DNA from: Prostheceraeus crozeri
Lineage: Eukaryota > Platyhelminthes > Polycladida > Euryleptidae
Length of the DNA: 64,000 nt
Reading direction: 5' to 3'
NCBI GenBank assembly: GCA_907163375.1
Contig: CAJQUW010000928.1
Span: 1 to 64,000, forward strand
The position numbers were made by a program, and so were the translations under genes. The notes beneath the pieces are model-generated. The model saw only the letters and a program-made list of their open reading frames with translations, was not told the DNA's origin and ran no database searches. Below are positions 1 to 13,101 of this stretch, one piece after another; within the stretch, counting starts at the first letter, position 1, and each line of letters opens with the position of its first letter.

Positions 1-3000
1 TGTCGTATTCGTCATATTGTGAAGGCTGTGTAGGACAGAGTTTTGGATGGATTTTGATGAAACTTTACTTGAAGGTGAGTGAGGTAGTGTAGAGCTTAAG
101 TTTGGCTCTATTGCGTTTTCCGCAAAGATGCGCAGAAGTTGTGGCTCGATGTGTGTTTGAAAGTTTGAAATGTCGCTGAATAGGACATATTTTCAAACTT
201 GTGAAGGCTGTGTAGGACAGAGTATTGGATGGATTTTGATGAAACTTTACTTGAAGGTGAGTGAGGTAGTGTAGAGCTTAAGTTTGGCTCTATTGCGTTT
301 TCCGCAAGGATGCGCAGAAGTTGTGGCTCGATGTGTGTTTGAAAGTTTGAAATGTCGCTGAATAGGCCATATTTTCAAACTTGTGAAGGCTGTGTAGGAC
401 AGAGTATTGAATGGATTTTGATGAAACTTTACTTGAAGGTGAGTGAGGTAGTGTAGAGCTTAAGTTTGGCTCTATTGCGTTTTCCGCAAAGATGCGCAGA
501 AGTTGTGGCTCGATGTGTGTTTGAAAGTTTGAAATGTCGCTGAATAGGCCATATTTTCAAACTTGTGAAGGCTGTGTAGGACAGAGTATTGGATGGATTT
601 TGATGAAACTTTACTTGAAGGTGAGTGAGGTAGTGTAGAGCTTAAGTTTGGCTCTATTGCGTTTTCCGCAAGGATGCGCAGAAGTTGTGGCTCGATGTGT
701 GTTTGAAAGTTTGAAATGTCGCTGAATAGGCCATATTTTCAAACTTGTGAAGGCTGTGTAGGACAGAGTATTGAATGGATTTTGATGAAACTTTACTTGA
801 AGGTGAGTGAGGTAGTGTAGAGCTTAAGTTTGGCTCTATTGCGTTTTCCGCAAAGATGCGCAGAAGTTGTGGCTCGATGTGTGTTTGAAAGTTTGAAATG
901 TCGCTGAATAGGCCATATTTTCAAGCTTGTGAAGGCTGTGTAGGACAGAGTATTGGATGGATTTTGATGAAACTTTACTTGAAGGTGAGTGAGGTAGTGT
1001 AGAGCTTAAGTTTGGCTCTATTGCGTTTTCCGCAAAGATGCGGAGAAGTTGTGGCTCGATGTGTGTTTGAAAGTTTGAAATGTCGCTGAATAGGCCATAT
1101 TTTCAAATTTGTGAAGGCTGTGTAGGACAGAGTATTGAATGGATTTTGATGAAACTTTACTTGAAGGTGAGTGAGGTAGTGTAGAGCTTAAGTTTGGCTC
1201 TATTGCGTTTTCCGCAAAGATGCGCAGAAGTTGTGGCTCGATGTGTGTTTGAAGATTTGAAATGTCGCTGAATAGGCCATATTTTCAAGCTTGTGAAGAC
1301 TATGTAGGACAGAGTATTGAATGGAATTCAATGAAACTTTACTTGAATGTGAGTGAGGTAGTGTAGAGCTTAAGTTTGGCTCTATTGCGTTTTCCGCAAA
1401 GATGCGCAGAAGTTGTGGCTCGATGTGTGTTTGAAAATTTAAAATGTCGCTGAATAGGCCATATTTTCAAACTTTTGAAGGCTGTGTAGGACAGAGTATT
1501 GGATGGATTTTGATGAAACTTTACTTGAAGGTGAGTGAGGTAGTGTAGAGCTTAAGTTTGGCTCTATTGCGTTTTCCGCAAAGATGCGCAGAAGTTGTGG
1601 CTCGATGTGTGTTTGAAAGCTTGAAATGTCGCTGAATAGGCTATATTTTCAAACTTGTGAAGGCTGTGTAGGACAGAGTATTGAATGGATTTTGATGAAA
1701 CTTTACTTGAAGGTGAGTGAGGTAGTGTAGAGCTTAAGTTTGGCTCTATTGCGTTTTCCGCAAAGATGCGCAGAAGTTGTGGCTCGATGTGTGTTTGAAA
1801 GTTTGAAATGTCGCTGAATAGGCCATATTTTCAAACTTGTGAAGGCTGTGTAGGTCAGAGTATCGAATGGATTTTGATGAAACTTTACTTGAAGGTGAGT
1901 GAGGTAGTGTAGAGCTTAAGTTTGGCTCTATTGCGTTTTCCGCAAAGATGCGCAGAAGTTGTGGCTCGATGTGTGTTTGAAAGTTTGAAATGTCGCTGAA
2001 TAGGCCATATTTTCAAACTTGTGAAGGCTGTGTAGGACAGAGTATTGAATGGATTTTGATGAAACTTTACTTGAAGGTGAGTGAGGTAGTGTAGAGCTTA
2101 AGTTTGGCTCTATTGCGTTTTCCGCAAAGATGCGCAGAAGTTGTGGCTCGATGTGTGTTTGAAAGCTTGAAATGTCGCTGAATAGGCTATATTTTCAAAC
2201 TTGTGAAGGCTGTGTAGGACAGAGTATTGAATGGATTTTGATGAAACTTTACTTGAAGGTGAGTGAGGTAGTGTAGAGCTTAAGTTTGGCTCTATTGCGT
2301 TTTCCGCAAAGATGCGCAGAAGTTGTGGCTCGATGTGTGTTTGAAAGTTTGAAATGTCGCTGAATAGGCCATATTTTCAAACTTGTGAAGGCTGTGTAGG
2401 ACAGAGTATCGAATGGATTGTGATGAAACTTTACTTGAAGGTGAGTGAGGTAGTGTAGAGCTTAAGTTTGGCTCTATTGCGTTTTCCGCAAAGATGCGCA
2501 GAAGTTGTGGCTCGATGTGTGTTTGAAAGTTTGAAATGTCGCTGAATAGGCCATATTTTCAAACTTGTGAAGGCTGTGTAGGACAGAGTATTGGATGGAT
2601 TTTGATTAAACTTTACTTGAAGGTGAGTGAGGTAGTGTAGAGCTTAAGTTTGGCTCTATTGCGTTTTCCGCAAAGATGCGCAGAAGTTGTGGCTCGATGT
2701 GTGTTTGAAAGTTTGAAATGTCGCTGAATAGGCCATATTTTCAAACTTGTGAAGGCTGTGTAGGACAGAGTATTGGATGGATTTTGATGAAACTTTACTT
2801 GAAGGTGAGTGAGGTAGTGTAGAGCTTAAGTTTGGCTCTATTGCGTTTTCCGCAAGGATGCGCAGAAGTTGTGGCTCGATGTGTGTTTGAAAGTTTGAAA
2901 TGTCGCTGAATAGGCCATATTTTCAAACTTGTGAAGGCTGTGTAGGACAGAGTATTGAATGGATTTTGATGAAACATTACTTGAAGGTGAGTGAGGTAGT

Positions 3001-6000
3001 GTAGAGCTTAAGTTTGGCTCTATTGCGTTTTCCGCAAAGATGCGCAGAAGTTGTGGCTCGATGTGTGTTTGAAAGTTTGAAATGTCGCTGAATAGGCCAT
3101 ATTTTCAAGCTTGTGAAGGCTGTGTAGGACAGAGTATTGGATGGATTTTGATTAAACTTTACTTGAAGGTGAGTGAGGTAGTGTAGAGCTTAAGTTTGGC
3201 TCTATTGCGTTTTCCGCAAAGATGCGCAGAAGTTGTGGCTCGATGTGTGTTTGAAAGTTTGAAATGTCGCTGAATAGGCCATATTTTCAAACTTGTGAAG
3301 GCTGTGTAGGACAGAGTATTGAATGGATTTTGATGAAACTTTACTTGAAGGTGAGTGAGGTAGTGTAGAGCTTAAGTTTGGCTCTATTGCGTTTTCCGCA
3401 AAGATGCGCAGAAGTTGTGGCTCGATGTGTGTTTGAAGATTTGAAATGTCGCTGAATAGGCCATATTTTCAAGCTTGTGAAGACTATGTAGGACAGAGTA
3501 TTGAATGGAATTCAATGAAACTTTACTTGAAGGTGAGTGAGGTAGTGTAGAGCTTAAGTTTGGCTCTATTGCGTTTTCCGCAAAGATGCGCAGAAGTTGT
3601 GGCTCGATGTGTGTTTGAAAGTTTAAAATGTCGCTGAATAGGCCATATTTTCAAACTTGTGAAGACTATGTAGGACAGAGTATTGGATGGATTTTGATGA
3701 AACTTTACTTGAAGGTGAGTGAGGTAGTGTAGAGCTTAAGTTTGGCTCTATTGCGTTTTCCGCAAAGATGCGCAGAAGTTGTGGCTCGATGTGTGTTTGA
3801 AAGCTTGAAATGTCGCTGAATAGGCTATATTTTCAAACTTGTGAAGGCTGTGTAGGACAGAGTATTGAATGGATTTTGATGAAACTTTACTTGAAGGTGA
3901 GTGAGGTAGTGTAGAGCTTAAGTTTGGCTCTATTGCGTTTTCCGCAAAGATGCGCAGAAGTTTTGGCTCGATGTGTGTTTGAAAGTTTGAAATGTCGCTG
4001 AATAGGCCATATTTTCAAACTTGTGAAGGCTGTGTAGGACAGAGTATCGAATGGATTTTGATGAAACTTTACTTGAAGGTGAGTGAGGTAGTGTAGAGCT
4101 TAAGTTTGGCTCTATTGCGTTTTCCGCAAAGATGCGCAGAAGTTGTGGCTCGATGTGTGTTTGAAAGTTTGAAATGTCGCTGAATAGGCCATATTTTCAA
4201 ACTTGTGAAGGCTGTGTAGGACAGAGTATTGAATGGATTTTGATGAAACTTTACTTGAAGGTGAGTGAGGTAGTGTAGAGCTTAAGTTTGGCTCTATTGC
4301 GTTTTCCGCAAAGATGCGCAGAAGTTGTGGCTCGATGTGTGTTTGAAAGTTTGAAATGTCGCTAAATAGGCCATATTTTCAAACTTGTGAAGGCTGTGTA
4401 GGACAGAGTATTGAATGGATTTTGATGAAACTTTACTTGAAGGTGAGTGAGGTAGTGTAGAGCTTAAGTTTGGCTCTATTGCGTTTTCCGCAAAGATGCG
4501 CAGAAGTTGTGGCTCGATGTGTGTTTGAAAGTTTGAAATGTCGCTGAATAGGCCATATTTTCAAGCTTGTGAAGGCTGTGTAGGACAGAGTATTGAATGG
4601 ATTTTGATGAAACTTTACTTGAAGGTGAGTGAGGTAGTGTAGAGCTTAAGTTTGGCTCTATTGCGTTTTCCGCAAAGATGCGCAGAAGTTGTGGCTCGAT
4701 GTGTGTTTGAAAGCTTGAAATGTCGCTGAATAGGCTATATTTTCAAACTTGTGAAGGCTGTGTAGGACAGAGTATTGAATGGATTTTGATGAAACTTTAC
4801 TTGAAGGTGAGTGAGGTAGTGTAGAGTTTAAGTTTGGCTCTATTGCGTTTTCCGCAAAGATGCGCAGAAGTTGTGGCTCGATGTGTGTTTGAAAGTTTGA
4901 AATGTCGCTGAATAGGCCATATTTTCAAACTTGTGAAGGCTGTGTAGGACAGAGTATCGAATGGATTGTGATGAAACTTTACTTGAAGGTGAGTGAGGTA
5001 GTGTAGAGCTTAAGTTTGGCTCTATTGCGTTTTCCGCAAAGATGCGCAGAAGTTGTGGCTCGATGTGTGTTTGAAAGTTTGAAATGTCGCTGAATAGGCC
5101 ATATTTTCAAGCTTGTGAAGGCTGTGTAGGACAGAGTATTGAATGGATTTTGATGAAACTTTACTTGAAGGTGAGTGAGGTAGTGTAGAGCTTAAGTTTG
5201 GCTCTATTGCGTTTTCCGCAAAGATGCGCAGAAGTTGTGGCTCGATGTGTGTTTGAAAGTTTGAAATGTCGCTGAATAGGCCATATTTTCAAGCTTGTGA
5301 AGACTATGTAGGACAGAGTATTGAATGGAATTCAATGAAACTTTACTTGAAGGTCAGTAAGGTAGTGTAGAGCTTAAGTTTGGCTCTATTGCGTTTTCCG
5401 CAAAGAAGCGCAGAAGTTGTGGCTCGATGTGTGTTTGAAAGTTTGAAATGTCGCTGAATAGGCCATATTTTCAAGCTTGTGAAGGCTGTGTAGGACAGAG
5501 TTTTGGATGGATTTTGATGAAACTTTACTTGAAGGTGAGTGAGGTAGTGTAGAGCTTAAGTTTGGCTCTATTGCGTTTTCCGCAAAGATGCGCAGAAGTT
5601 GTGGCTCGATGTGTGTTTTGAGGATTGAGTTTTTGTCGTTTTCGTCATATTGTGAAGGCTGTGTAGGACAGATTATTGGATGGATTTTGATGAAACTTTA
5701 CTTGAAGGTGAGTGAGGTAGTGTAGAGCTTAAGTTTGGCTCTATTGCGTTTTCCGCAAAGATGCGCAGAAGTTGTGGCTCGATGTGTGTTTGAAGATTTG
5801 AAATGTCGCTAAATAGGCCATACTTTCAAACTTGTGAAGGCTGTGTAGGACAGAGTATTGGATGGATTTTGATGAAACTTTACTTGAAGGTGAGTGAGGT
5901 AGTGTAGAGCTTAAGTTTGGCTCTATTGCGTTTTCCGCAAAGATGCGCAGAAGTTGTGGCTCGATGTGTGTTTGAAAGTTTGAAATGTCGCTGAATAGGC

Positions 6001-9000
6001 CATATTTTCAAACTTGTGAAGGCTGTGTAGGACAGAGTATTGGATGGATTTTGATGAAACTTTACTTGAAGGTGAGTGAGGTAGTGTAGAGCTTAAGTTT
6101 GGCTCTATTGCGTTTTCCGCAAAGATGCGCAGAAGTTGTGGCTCGATGTGTGTTTGAAAGTTTGAAATGTCGCTGAATAGGCCATATTTTCAAACTTGTG
6201 AAGGCTGTGTAGGACAGAGTATTGAATGGATTTTGATGAAACTTTACTTGAAGGTGAGCGAGGTAGTGTAGAGCTTAAGTTTGGCTCTATTGCGTTTTCC
6301 GCAAAGATGCGCAGAAGTTGTGGCTCGATGTGTGTTTGAAAGTTTGAAATGTCGCTGAATAGGCCATATTTTCAAACTTGTGAAGGCTGTGTAGGACAGA
6401 GTATTGGATAGATTTTGATGAAACTTTACTTGAAGGTGAGTGAGGTAGTGTAGAGCTTAAGTTTGGCTCTATTGCGTTTTCCGCAAGGATGCGCAGAAGT
6501 TGTGGCTCGATGTGTGTTTGAAAGTTTGAAATATCGCTGAATAGGCCATATTTTCAAACTTGTGAAGGCTGTGTAGGACAGAGTATTGAATGGATTTTGA
6601 TGAAACTTTACTTGAAGGTGAGTGAGGTAGTGTAGAGCTTAAGTTTGGCTCTATTGCGTTTTCCGCAAGGATGCGCAGAAGTTGTGGCTCGATGTGTGTT
6701 TGAAAGTTTGAAATGTCGCTGAATAGGCCATATTTTCAAACTTGTGAAGGCTGTGTAGGACAGAGTATTGAATGGATTTTGATGAAACTTTACTTGAAGG
6801 TGAGTGAGGTAGTGTAGAGCTTAAGTTTGGCTCTATTGCGTTTTCCGAAAAGATGCGCAGAAGTTGTGGCTCGATGTGTGTTTGAAAGTTTGAAATGTCG
6901 CTGAATAGGCCATATTTTCGAACTTGTGAAGGCTGTGTAGGACAGAGTATTGAATGGATTTCGATGAAACTTTACTTGAAGGTGAGTGAGGTAGTGTAGA
7001 GCTTAAGTTTGGCTCTATTGCGTTTTCCGCAAAGATGCGCAGAAGTTGTGGCTCGATGTGTGTTTGAAGATTTGAAATGTCGCTGAATAGGCTATATTTT
7101 CAAGCTTGTGAAGACTATGTAGGACAGAGTATTGAATGGAATTCAATGAGACTTTACTTGAAGGTCAGTAAGGTAGTGTAGAGCTTAAGTTTGGCTCTAT
7201 TGCGTTTTCCGCAAAGATGCGCAGAAGTTGTGGCTCGATGTGTGTTTGAAAGTTTGAAATGTCGCTGAATAGGCCATATTTTCAAACTTGTGAAGGCTGT
7301 GTAGGACAGAGTATCGAATGGATTTTGATGAAACTTTACTTGAAGGTGAGTGAGGTAGTGTAGAGCTTAAGTTTGGCTCTATTGCGTTTTCCGCAAAGAT
7401 GCGCAGAAGTTGTGGCTCGATGTGTGTTTGAAAGTTTGAAATGTCGCTGAATAGGCCATATTTTCAAGCTTGTGAAGGCTGTGTAGGACAGAGTATTGGA
7501 TGGATTTTGATTAAACTTTACTTGAAGGTGAGTGAGGTAGTGTAGAGCTTAAGTTTGGCTCTATTGCGTTTTCCGCAAGGATGCGCAGAAGTTGTGGCTC
7601 GATGTGTGTTTGAAAGTTTGAAATGTCGCTGAATAGGCCATATTTTCAAACTTGTGAAGGCTGTGTAGGACAGAGTATTGAATGGATTTTGATGAAACTT
7701 TACTTGAAGGTGAGTGAGGTAGTGTAGAGCTTAAGTTTGGCTCTATTGCGTTTTCCGAAAAGATGCGCAGAAGTTGTGGCTCGATGTGTGTTTGAAAGTT
7801 TGAAATGTCGCTGAATAGGCCATATTTTCGAACTTGTGAAGGCTGTGTAGGACAGAGTATTGAATGGATTTCGATGAAACTTTACTTGAAGGTGAGTGAG
7901 GTAGTGTAGAGCTTAAGTTTGGCTCTATTGCGTTTTCCGCAAAGATGCGCAGAAGTTGTGGCTCGATGTGTGTTTGAAGATTTGAAATGTCGCTGAATAG
8001 GCTATATTTTCAAGCTTGTGAAGACTATGTAGGACAGAGTATTGAATGGAATTCAATGAGACTTTACTTGAAGGTCAGTAAGGTAGTGTAGAGCTTAAGT
8101 TTGGCTCTATTGCGTTTTCCGCAAAGATGCGCAGAAGTTGTGGCTGGATGTGTGTTTGAAAGTTTGAAATGTCGCTGAATAGGCCATATTTTCAAACTTG
8201 TGAAGGCTGTGTAGGACAGAGTATCGAATGGATTTTGATGAAACTTTACTTGAAGGTGAGTGAGGTAGTGTAGAGCTTAAGTTTGGCTCTATTGCGTTTT
8301 CCGCAAAGATGCGCAGAAGTTGTGGCTCGATGTGTGTTTGAAAGTTTGAAATGTCGCTGAATAGGCCATATTTTCAAGCTTGTGAAGGCTGTGTAGGACA
8401 GAGTATTGGATGGATTTTGATGAAACTTTACTTGAAGGTGAGTGAGGTAGTGTAGAGCTTAAGTTTGGCTCTATTGCGTTTTCCGCAAAGATGCGCAGAA
8501 GTTGTGGCTCGATGTGTGTTTGAAAGTTTGAAATGTCGCTGAATAGGCCATATTTTCAAGCTTGTGAAGGCTGTGTAGGACAGAGTATTGGATGGATTTT
8601 GATGAAACTTTACTTGAAGGTGAGTGAGGTAGAGTAGAGCTTAAGTTTGTCTCTATTGCGTCTTCCGCAAAGATCCGCAGAAGTTTTGGCTAGTTGTGTG
8701 TTTTGAGGATTGAGTTTTTGTCGTTTTCGTCATATTGTGAAGGCTGTGTAGGACAGAGTATTGGATGGATTTTGATGAAACTTTACTTGAAGGTGAGTGA
8801 GGTAGTGTAGAGCTTAAGTTTGGCTCTATTGCGTTTTCCGCAAAGATGCGCAGAAGTTGTGGCTCGATGTGTGTTTGAAAGTTTGAAATGTCGCTGAATA
8901 GGCCATATTTTCAAGCTTGTGAAGGCTGTGTAGGACAGAGTATTGAATGGATTTCGATGAAACTTTACTTGAAGGTGAGTGAGGTAGTGTAGAGCTTAAT

Positions 9001-9591
9001 TTTGGCTCTATTGCGTTTTCCGCAAAGATGCGCAGAAGTTGTGGCTCGATGTGTGTTTGAAGATTTGAAATGTCGCTGAATAGGCCATATTTTCAAGCTT
9101 GTGAAGACTATGTAGGACAGAGTATTGAATGGAATTCAATGAAACTTTACTTGAATGTGAGTGAGGTAGTGTAGAGCTTAAGTTTGGCTCTATTGCGTTT
9201 TCCGCAAAGATGCGCAGAAGTTGTGGCTCGATGTGTGTTTGAAAGTTTGAAATGTCGCTGAATAGGCCATATTTTCAAGCTTGTGAAGGCTGTGTAGGAC
9301 AGAGTATTGGATGGATTTTGATGAAACTTTACTTGAAGGTGAGTGAGGTAGTGTAGAGCTTAAGTTTGGCTCTATTGCGTTTTCCGCAAAGATGCGCAGA
9401 AGTTTTGGCTAGTTGTGTGTTTTGAGGATTGAGTTTTTGTCGTTTACGTCATATTGTGAAGGCTGTGTAGGACAGAGTATTGGATGGATTTTGATGAAAC
9501 TTTACTTGAAGGTGAGTGAGGTAGTGTAGAGCTTAAGTTTGGCTCTATTGCGTTTTCCGCAAAGATGTGTAGAAGTTTTGGCTCGATGTGT
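1..9591. repeat. 182-bp tandem satellite array, about 52 monomers
   Basis: Successive GAAGGCTGTGTAGG motifs begin at 21, 203 and 385, giving a 182-bp period that continues to about 9591. The array is cut by the left window edge. Monomers differ by only a few bases. Each carries a short dyad, TTGCG-TTTTC-CGCAA. A shorter variant replaces the GAAATGTCGCTGAATAGG stretch with a GAGGATTGAGTTTTTGTCG type; it is present at the window start and near 5617, 8697 and 9415. Another variant (GAAGACTATG followed by GGAATTCAATGA) recurs near 1297, 3481, 5299, 7109, 8019 and 9103. Short open frames on either strand are chance products of the repeat. I see no canonical CENP-B box. The array could be centromeric, pericentromeric or interstitial; sequence alone does not decide. 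Confidence 0.97.
6590..8409. repeat. 910-bp higher-order duplication within the satellite
   Basis: A block of five monomers is repeated once. Private variants recur exactly 910 bp apart: CCGAAAAGATG (6847 and 7757), TTTTCGAACTTG (6917 and 7827), GGATTTCGATG (6957 and 7867), and the AATTCAATGAGAC variant (7141 and 8051). The copies differ at only a few sites, for example GGCTCGATG versus GGCTGGATG. This is a recent unequal-exchange or amplification event inside the array. Confidence 0.9.
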
Positions 9592-9907
9592 TCTTTTTTT
9601 CGTGATGTTATTTATTTTGGCTCTATAGTAAAAAATCATTAACCAATGATTCGCTTTAAAAATCAGGGTTTCGACAGGCCATTTGATGCTCGATGCCCGC
9701 AGAATAAGTGAATTAAGAAAGACTTTAAAATCAGAATTGTAGAGGTGGCCATCTGATGGTCTTGAAACTCCCGCAAAGAGAGAACTGCCTATTAGCTACT
9801 GGCAAGGGGAGACTAGAAAAGAGCTAATTATTGTTACACTGAGTTGCTTGCTGGGACATTAGGTCAAATGCTGATGCCAAATGCACTAGCATTCGCATGC
9901 CCACATA

Positions 9908-10402
9908 CCATGCTGGCCATTTCATTAACATAATTTTCTATTTGAGTTAGAAAATAGTATATTGATGCAACAACATATATTCCAACTCCTGAAATATGTG
10001 CCCAGGTTAATAGCGTGATTTTTACTTATTGCGCTCATTCAAAAATTACGAAATCTAAGGCTATCACTTCAACAATACAGTCAAAATGTCAATACTTTGT
10101 TGGTCCTCCCATGGCCTTCAGGACGGCTTATGCGTTTCGGCACTGGATTCAATCAGCCTCTTACAATACTCTTCGTTAATTTCGGTGGTCCACGCTACTA
10201 TTACCGTCTTCTTGAGATCATTGAGAGAAGTGGGTTAGTATCAGTTGAGCAACTCGCTTCTCCACCACAGCCCAACAGTTCTCGATGGTTTTCAAGTCGG
10301 GAGAACTGCCGGGCCATGGTTCCAAGACTTCGATACCAGAATTTGATACTATTTTCTAGCTCAAATTTGAAATTATGCTAATCAAATGGCCAATATGGCA
10401 TG
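9908..10402 (-). mobile_element. Decayed mariner/Tc1-like element, internally deleted
   Basis: The element is about 495 bp, flanked by TA at 9906-9907 and 10403-10404, and interrupts repeat R. Its ends are imperfect inverted repeats of about 30 bp: the left reads CCATGCTGGCCATTT and the right, on the reverse strand, CATGCCATATTGGCCATTT. Inside it lies a minus-strand relic of the transposase C-terminus. TA duplication and DD34/35E-type coding remains are typical of the Tc1/mariner superfamily. It is far too short to be autonomous. Confidence 0.8.
10090..10347 (-). pseudogene. Tc1/mariner transposase C-terminal remnant
   Basis: The reverse strand from about 10347 reads GIEVLEPWPGSSPDL, then KTIENCWAVVEKRVAQL. 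The SPDLxxIENxW motif carries the third catalytic acidic residue of the DDE triad in Tc1/mariner transposases. Downstream the frame continues, with several stops, towards a typical tail (VPKRIS...LKAMGGPTKY). The first two acidic residues and the DNA-binding region are absent. It sits inside the TIR-bounded element at 9908-10402. Identification is secure at superfamily level; the exact clade is not resolvable. Confidence 0.85.
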
Positions 10403-10620
10403 TAAAATGCCATCTGAAAGGTAGGCCTAGTGAATGATCTGGTGTTAGGGATGCGCAATATTTAATGACTGAACCTTTGAACTGACTTTTACATGATGAC
10501 AACTATGGCTATCAGTCATCCGTGCATGTTAGGGTGTGCTGAACATGGATGTTTCAAACAATTCCTCCCAAGTCAATAAACATGTTAACTCAACGCTGTA
10601 TTTAGATAATTATTTTTTCA

Positions 10621-11430
10621 TTGGGAAGGCTTATTCATTACTCTTACATATTATTTAACAACCATAGGTCATCATTTTCAGATAATAATTCATTTTACTT
10701 AATGTTTCTTTTGCTGATTTCAAGTCCGCTATTCAAGAGAGCTTGTACCATATTGATTAATAAAAAACATTCGTATGTAATCAATCGGGTATTTATGGGT
10801 CATCTCCCCACCTTTTCAAATTTGTCTAAAATCATCAGTTTGAATGAATAAATCACAAAACTTCAGATACAAGTATTTGAGTATATTTCTAACCACATGC
10901 AAATGTTTATGCAAATCGGACAAGTGCTTTTTGAATTAGAGACGATAACGTGAAGTGTAGCGATGTCAGCGGCTTGATCAGTGCCTGACCTCATCGTCTG
11001 AGCACTGAGCAGATAGCACTACATGTAGGTCAACAAAGTTATGTCGCGACAACTCATGAAACCACATCCTTTCCATTTGCCATATTTAATTTCAGAAATG
11101 TGTGGTAGGGTAGTGGTTAGGGCGCGGCGATTTAAATCGATCGGAATCGAAAAATCGAAAATCGATCGGTAATCAAAAGAGATCGCGATTTTCAGTTCGA
11201 TTTTTTTGTTTTGATAAATAAATGCTACATTTCCCAATTCAGGTCAATACAGGTATGGGAAGTGGTCAAACCCAATTCATTTCATGTATAGGAGAACGAT
11301 TTCTTAATTGAAATTATCTGTGATTCCTCCCAGCTAGCTACATGTAGGATGGTTACTTGATCATCAAACAAGTTGCTGTGCTAGACTGCTACTGCTATCA
11401 GCCAGAATCGGCTCAGGCAGTCTATTGTGT
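10621..11430. other. Unassigned intergenic stretch
   Basis: I see no convincing gene. AT-rich DNA with only short chance frames. Positions 11120-11215 hold a self-similar run built from ATCGAT, TCGAAAA and CGATTTT words, of the kind found at the ends of some hAT elements. No partner end or target duplication was found, so it is not called. Confidence 0.5.
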
Positions 11431-11439
11431 GACTAATCT

Positions 11440-13092
11440 GTGATGTCAGTTGAAGCCAACCAACGGTTGAAGCTACGAGTCAGCGGCGTTGGCATTGTCC
11501 TTGACTCCGTGCACTATTTCTTAGGGAGTATTCGATTGTTCCCGAATGCAAGAATCAGTGTTTTTCTAGCGTGCATTCCATCAGGCGCTGATGATGAGGT
11601 TATGTCTAACCTTGGTGAACTCAACAACTCCATCACCTCTAAGTTCGGCAGTCTTTGTGACGTCATCACCGTTGGCCCAGAATTCTCTGTTAAGGAGAAT
11701 AACTGGAACACTGAGGAAAATGAGTCTGCATATCAGTACGTGAGGGATTTTTTAGATCAGGTCTAGCTAGGTGTACCACCAGCTCCTTCTCGTTCGAAAA
11801 CTTTATTCGAGAAAACTTTTTATGTACTACCGCCACCTTTGAAGTTAGCCCTACTACCTCTCGCCTTCTCCGGCACACAGATAAGTTTATCCCGACTCCT
11901 GTAGGCTCTAGTTGCCATAAGGACATTTTGTTTGGCGTTGCTGATTTCTTACTGAAATATCAATGGTCCTTTGTGAACTTTCGCTCCACCTTCAGTTGCA
12001 GATTCCCATATACTAGTGGAAAGTTTCCGCCGCGGGAGATGATCCCAGATAACGTTTTGGAGTCTTGTATGGAAGTTCTACGTCATGTCACGAACTTGCT
12101 GAGGGGTTGCTCATCTTGTTTTCCGTTGGACAATTTGAGTCCGGAGGAGCGTCAGGAACTTCTACGTTTAAGTGTTGATGACTCAGTGCTTGTTACCACA
12201 ATGAACAAGGGAAGTTGTTGGGCTATCCTACCAGTTAATCAGTATGAGTCCGAAGCCTTCCGACAACTAAGTGATCAAGCGTTTTATGAGCCGCTAGAGG
12301 TGGACTTGGATGCTCATACCCGGCCCGTCATGTAAATTTATTGTCTTATTTATATAAGCGCAAATTTTTGTCTAGACGTGAACTTTCGGCTCTCGAGCCT
12401 CACTGTCCTACTAAACCGAGAAAATTCTACCTGCTCCCTAAAGTTCACAAACAATCCTGGCACAAACAATCTTCTATGCCGCCTGGTCGGCCAATTGTGT
12501 CCGATACTGGGAGTGTTACACACACGTGTGCTTCTCTTATTGAGTTTTTCCTGGGTCTTCTTGCCCAATTATCAAGGAGTTATGTGAGAGCTTCATGTCA
12601 TTCAGACTTCATGTCAGGCTTCAGACTTCATGTCATTAGCATCCTCAAAGATGTTGCTGTGAACGATTCTTCTAAATTCGTTACTTTAGATGACGCTTCA
12701 TTATATACAAATATTCCCACAGAGGCGGGCATCGCAACTGTCAGTCGGGCCTTTCATAAGTTTCCCGATGCGAATAGACGCGATTTCACTTCACTAACAA
12801 TGTTGCGCCTGCTTTTGACATCCAATAACTTTGCTTTTCGAGGTGAACGCTTTGTGCAAGTACAGGGTACCGCAATGGGTTGTGCGTTTGGACCCTCTTA
12901 CGCGAATATTTTTCTTTCCGATTGGGATGAAGCAGCGATGAACTTTAGCCTCCTCCTATTTGTTGGTTGCGGTACATCGACGTTGTATTCTTTATTTGGA
13001 ACTCAACTGAGGCGTCATTGTTTACGTTTTATAACTTTGTTAATGATTTATATGACAGTATTAATGTCGAGATTTGCCATGACAGTATTAAC
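11440..13092 (+). mobile_element. Penelope-like element (PLE), partial copy 1, broken
   Basis: This is the remains of a PLE whose parts run in order: the end of the first protein (11440-11766, with the LFPNAR motif shared with copy 2), the N-terminal part of the reverse transcriptase protein (about 11928-12335) and the RT core (12341 to about 13092). Recognisable RT landmarks are FYLLPKVHK, MPPGRPIV, LYTNIPTEAG and GTAMGCAFGPSYANIF. The right end stops abruptly before the rest of RT and the GIY-YIG endonuclease domain. It is broken, with several lesions. Protein similarity to copy 2 is clear but far from identity, so the copies belong to different subfamilies. Confidence 0.88.
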
Positions 13093-13101
13093 CCATTAAG
13101 C

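Larger units (their letters stand above)
9841..10620. repeat. Dispersed repeat R, copy 1, interrupted
   Basis: The blocks 9841-9905 and 10405-10620 match 47738-48030 in the same order. Shared landmarks are GACATTAGGTCAA, GCCATCTGAAAGG, ACCTTTGAACTG, TATCAGTCATCC and AAGTCAATAA. The copies are clearly diverged, so the family is old. The intervening 9908-10402 is a separate inserted element. No coding frame is recognisable in R itself. It may be a fragment of a larger unidentified transposon. Confidence 0.8.

Noticed and set aside
2795-2977. Open frame on the minus strand inside the satellite
   Set aside because: It is a chance frame in a tandem repeat; the same sequence in other monomers is not kept open.
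1-9591. CRISPR-like regular repeats
   Set aside because: The whole 182-bp unit is conserved with no unique spacers, and the genome is eukaryotic. It is a satellite.
11110-11220. hAT transposon end (ATCGAT-rich run)
   Set aside because: No second end, no 8-bp duplication and no transposase nearby.
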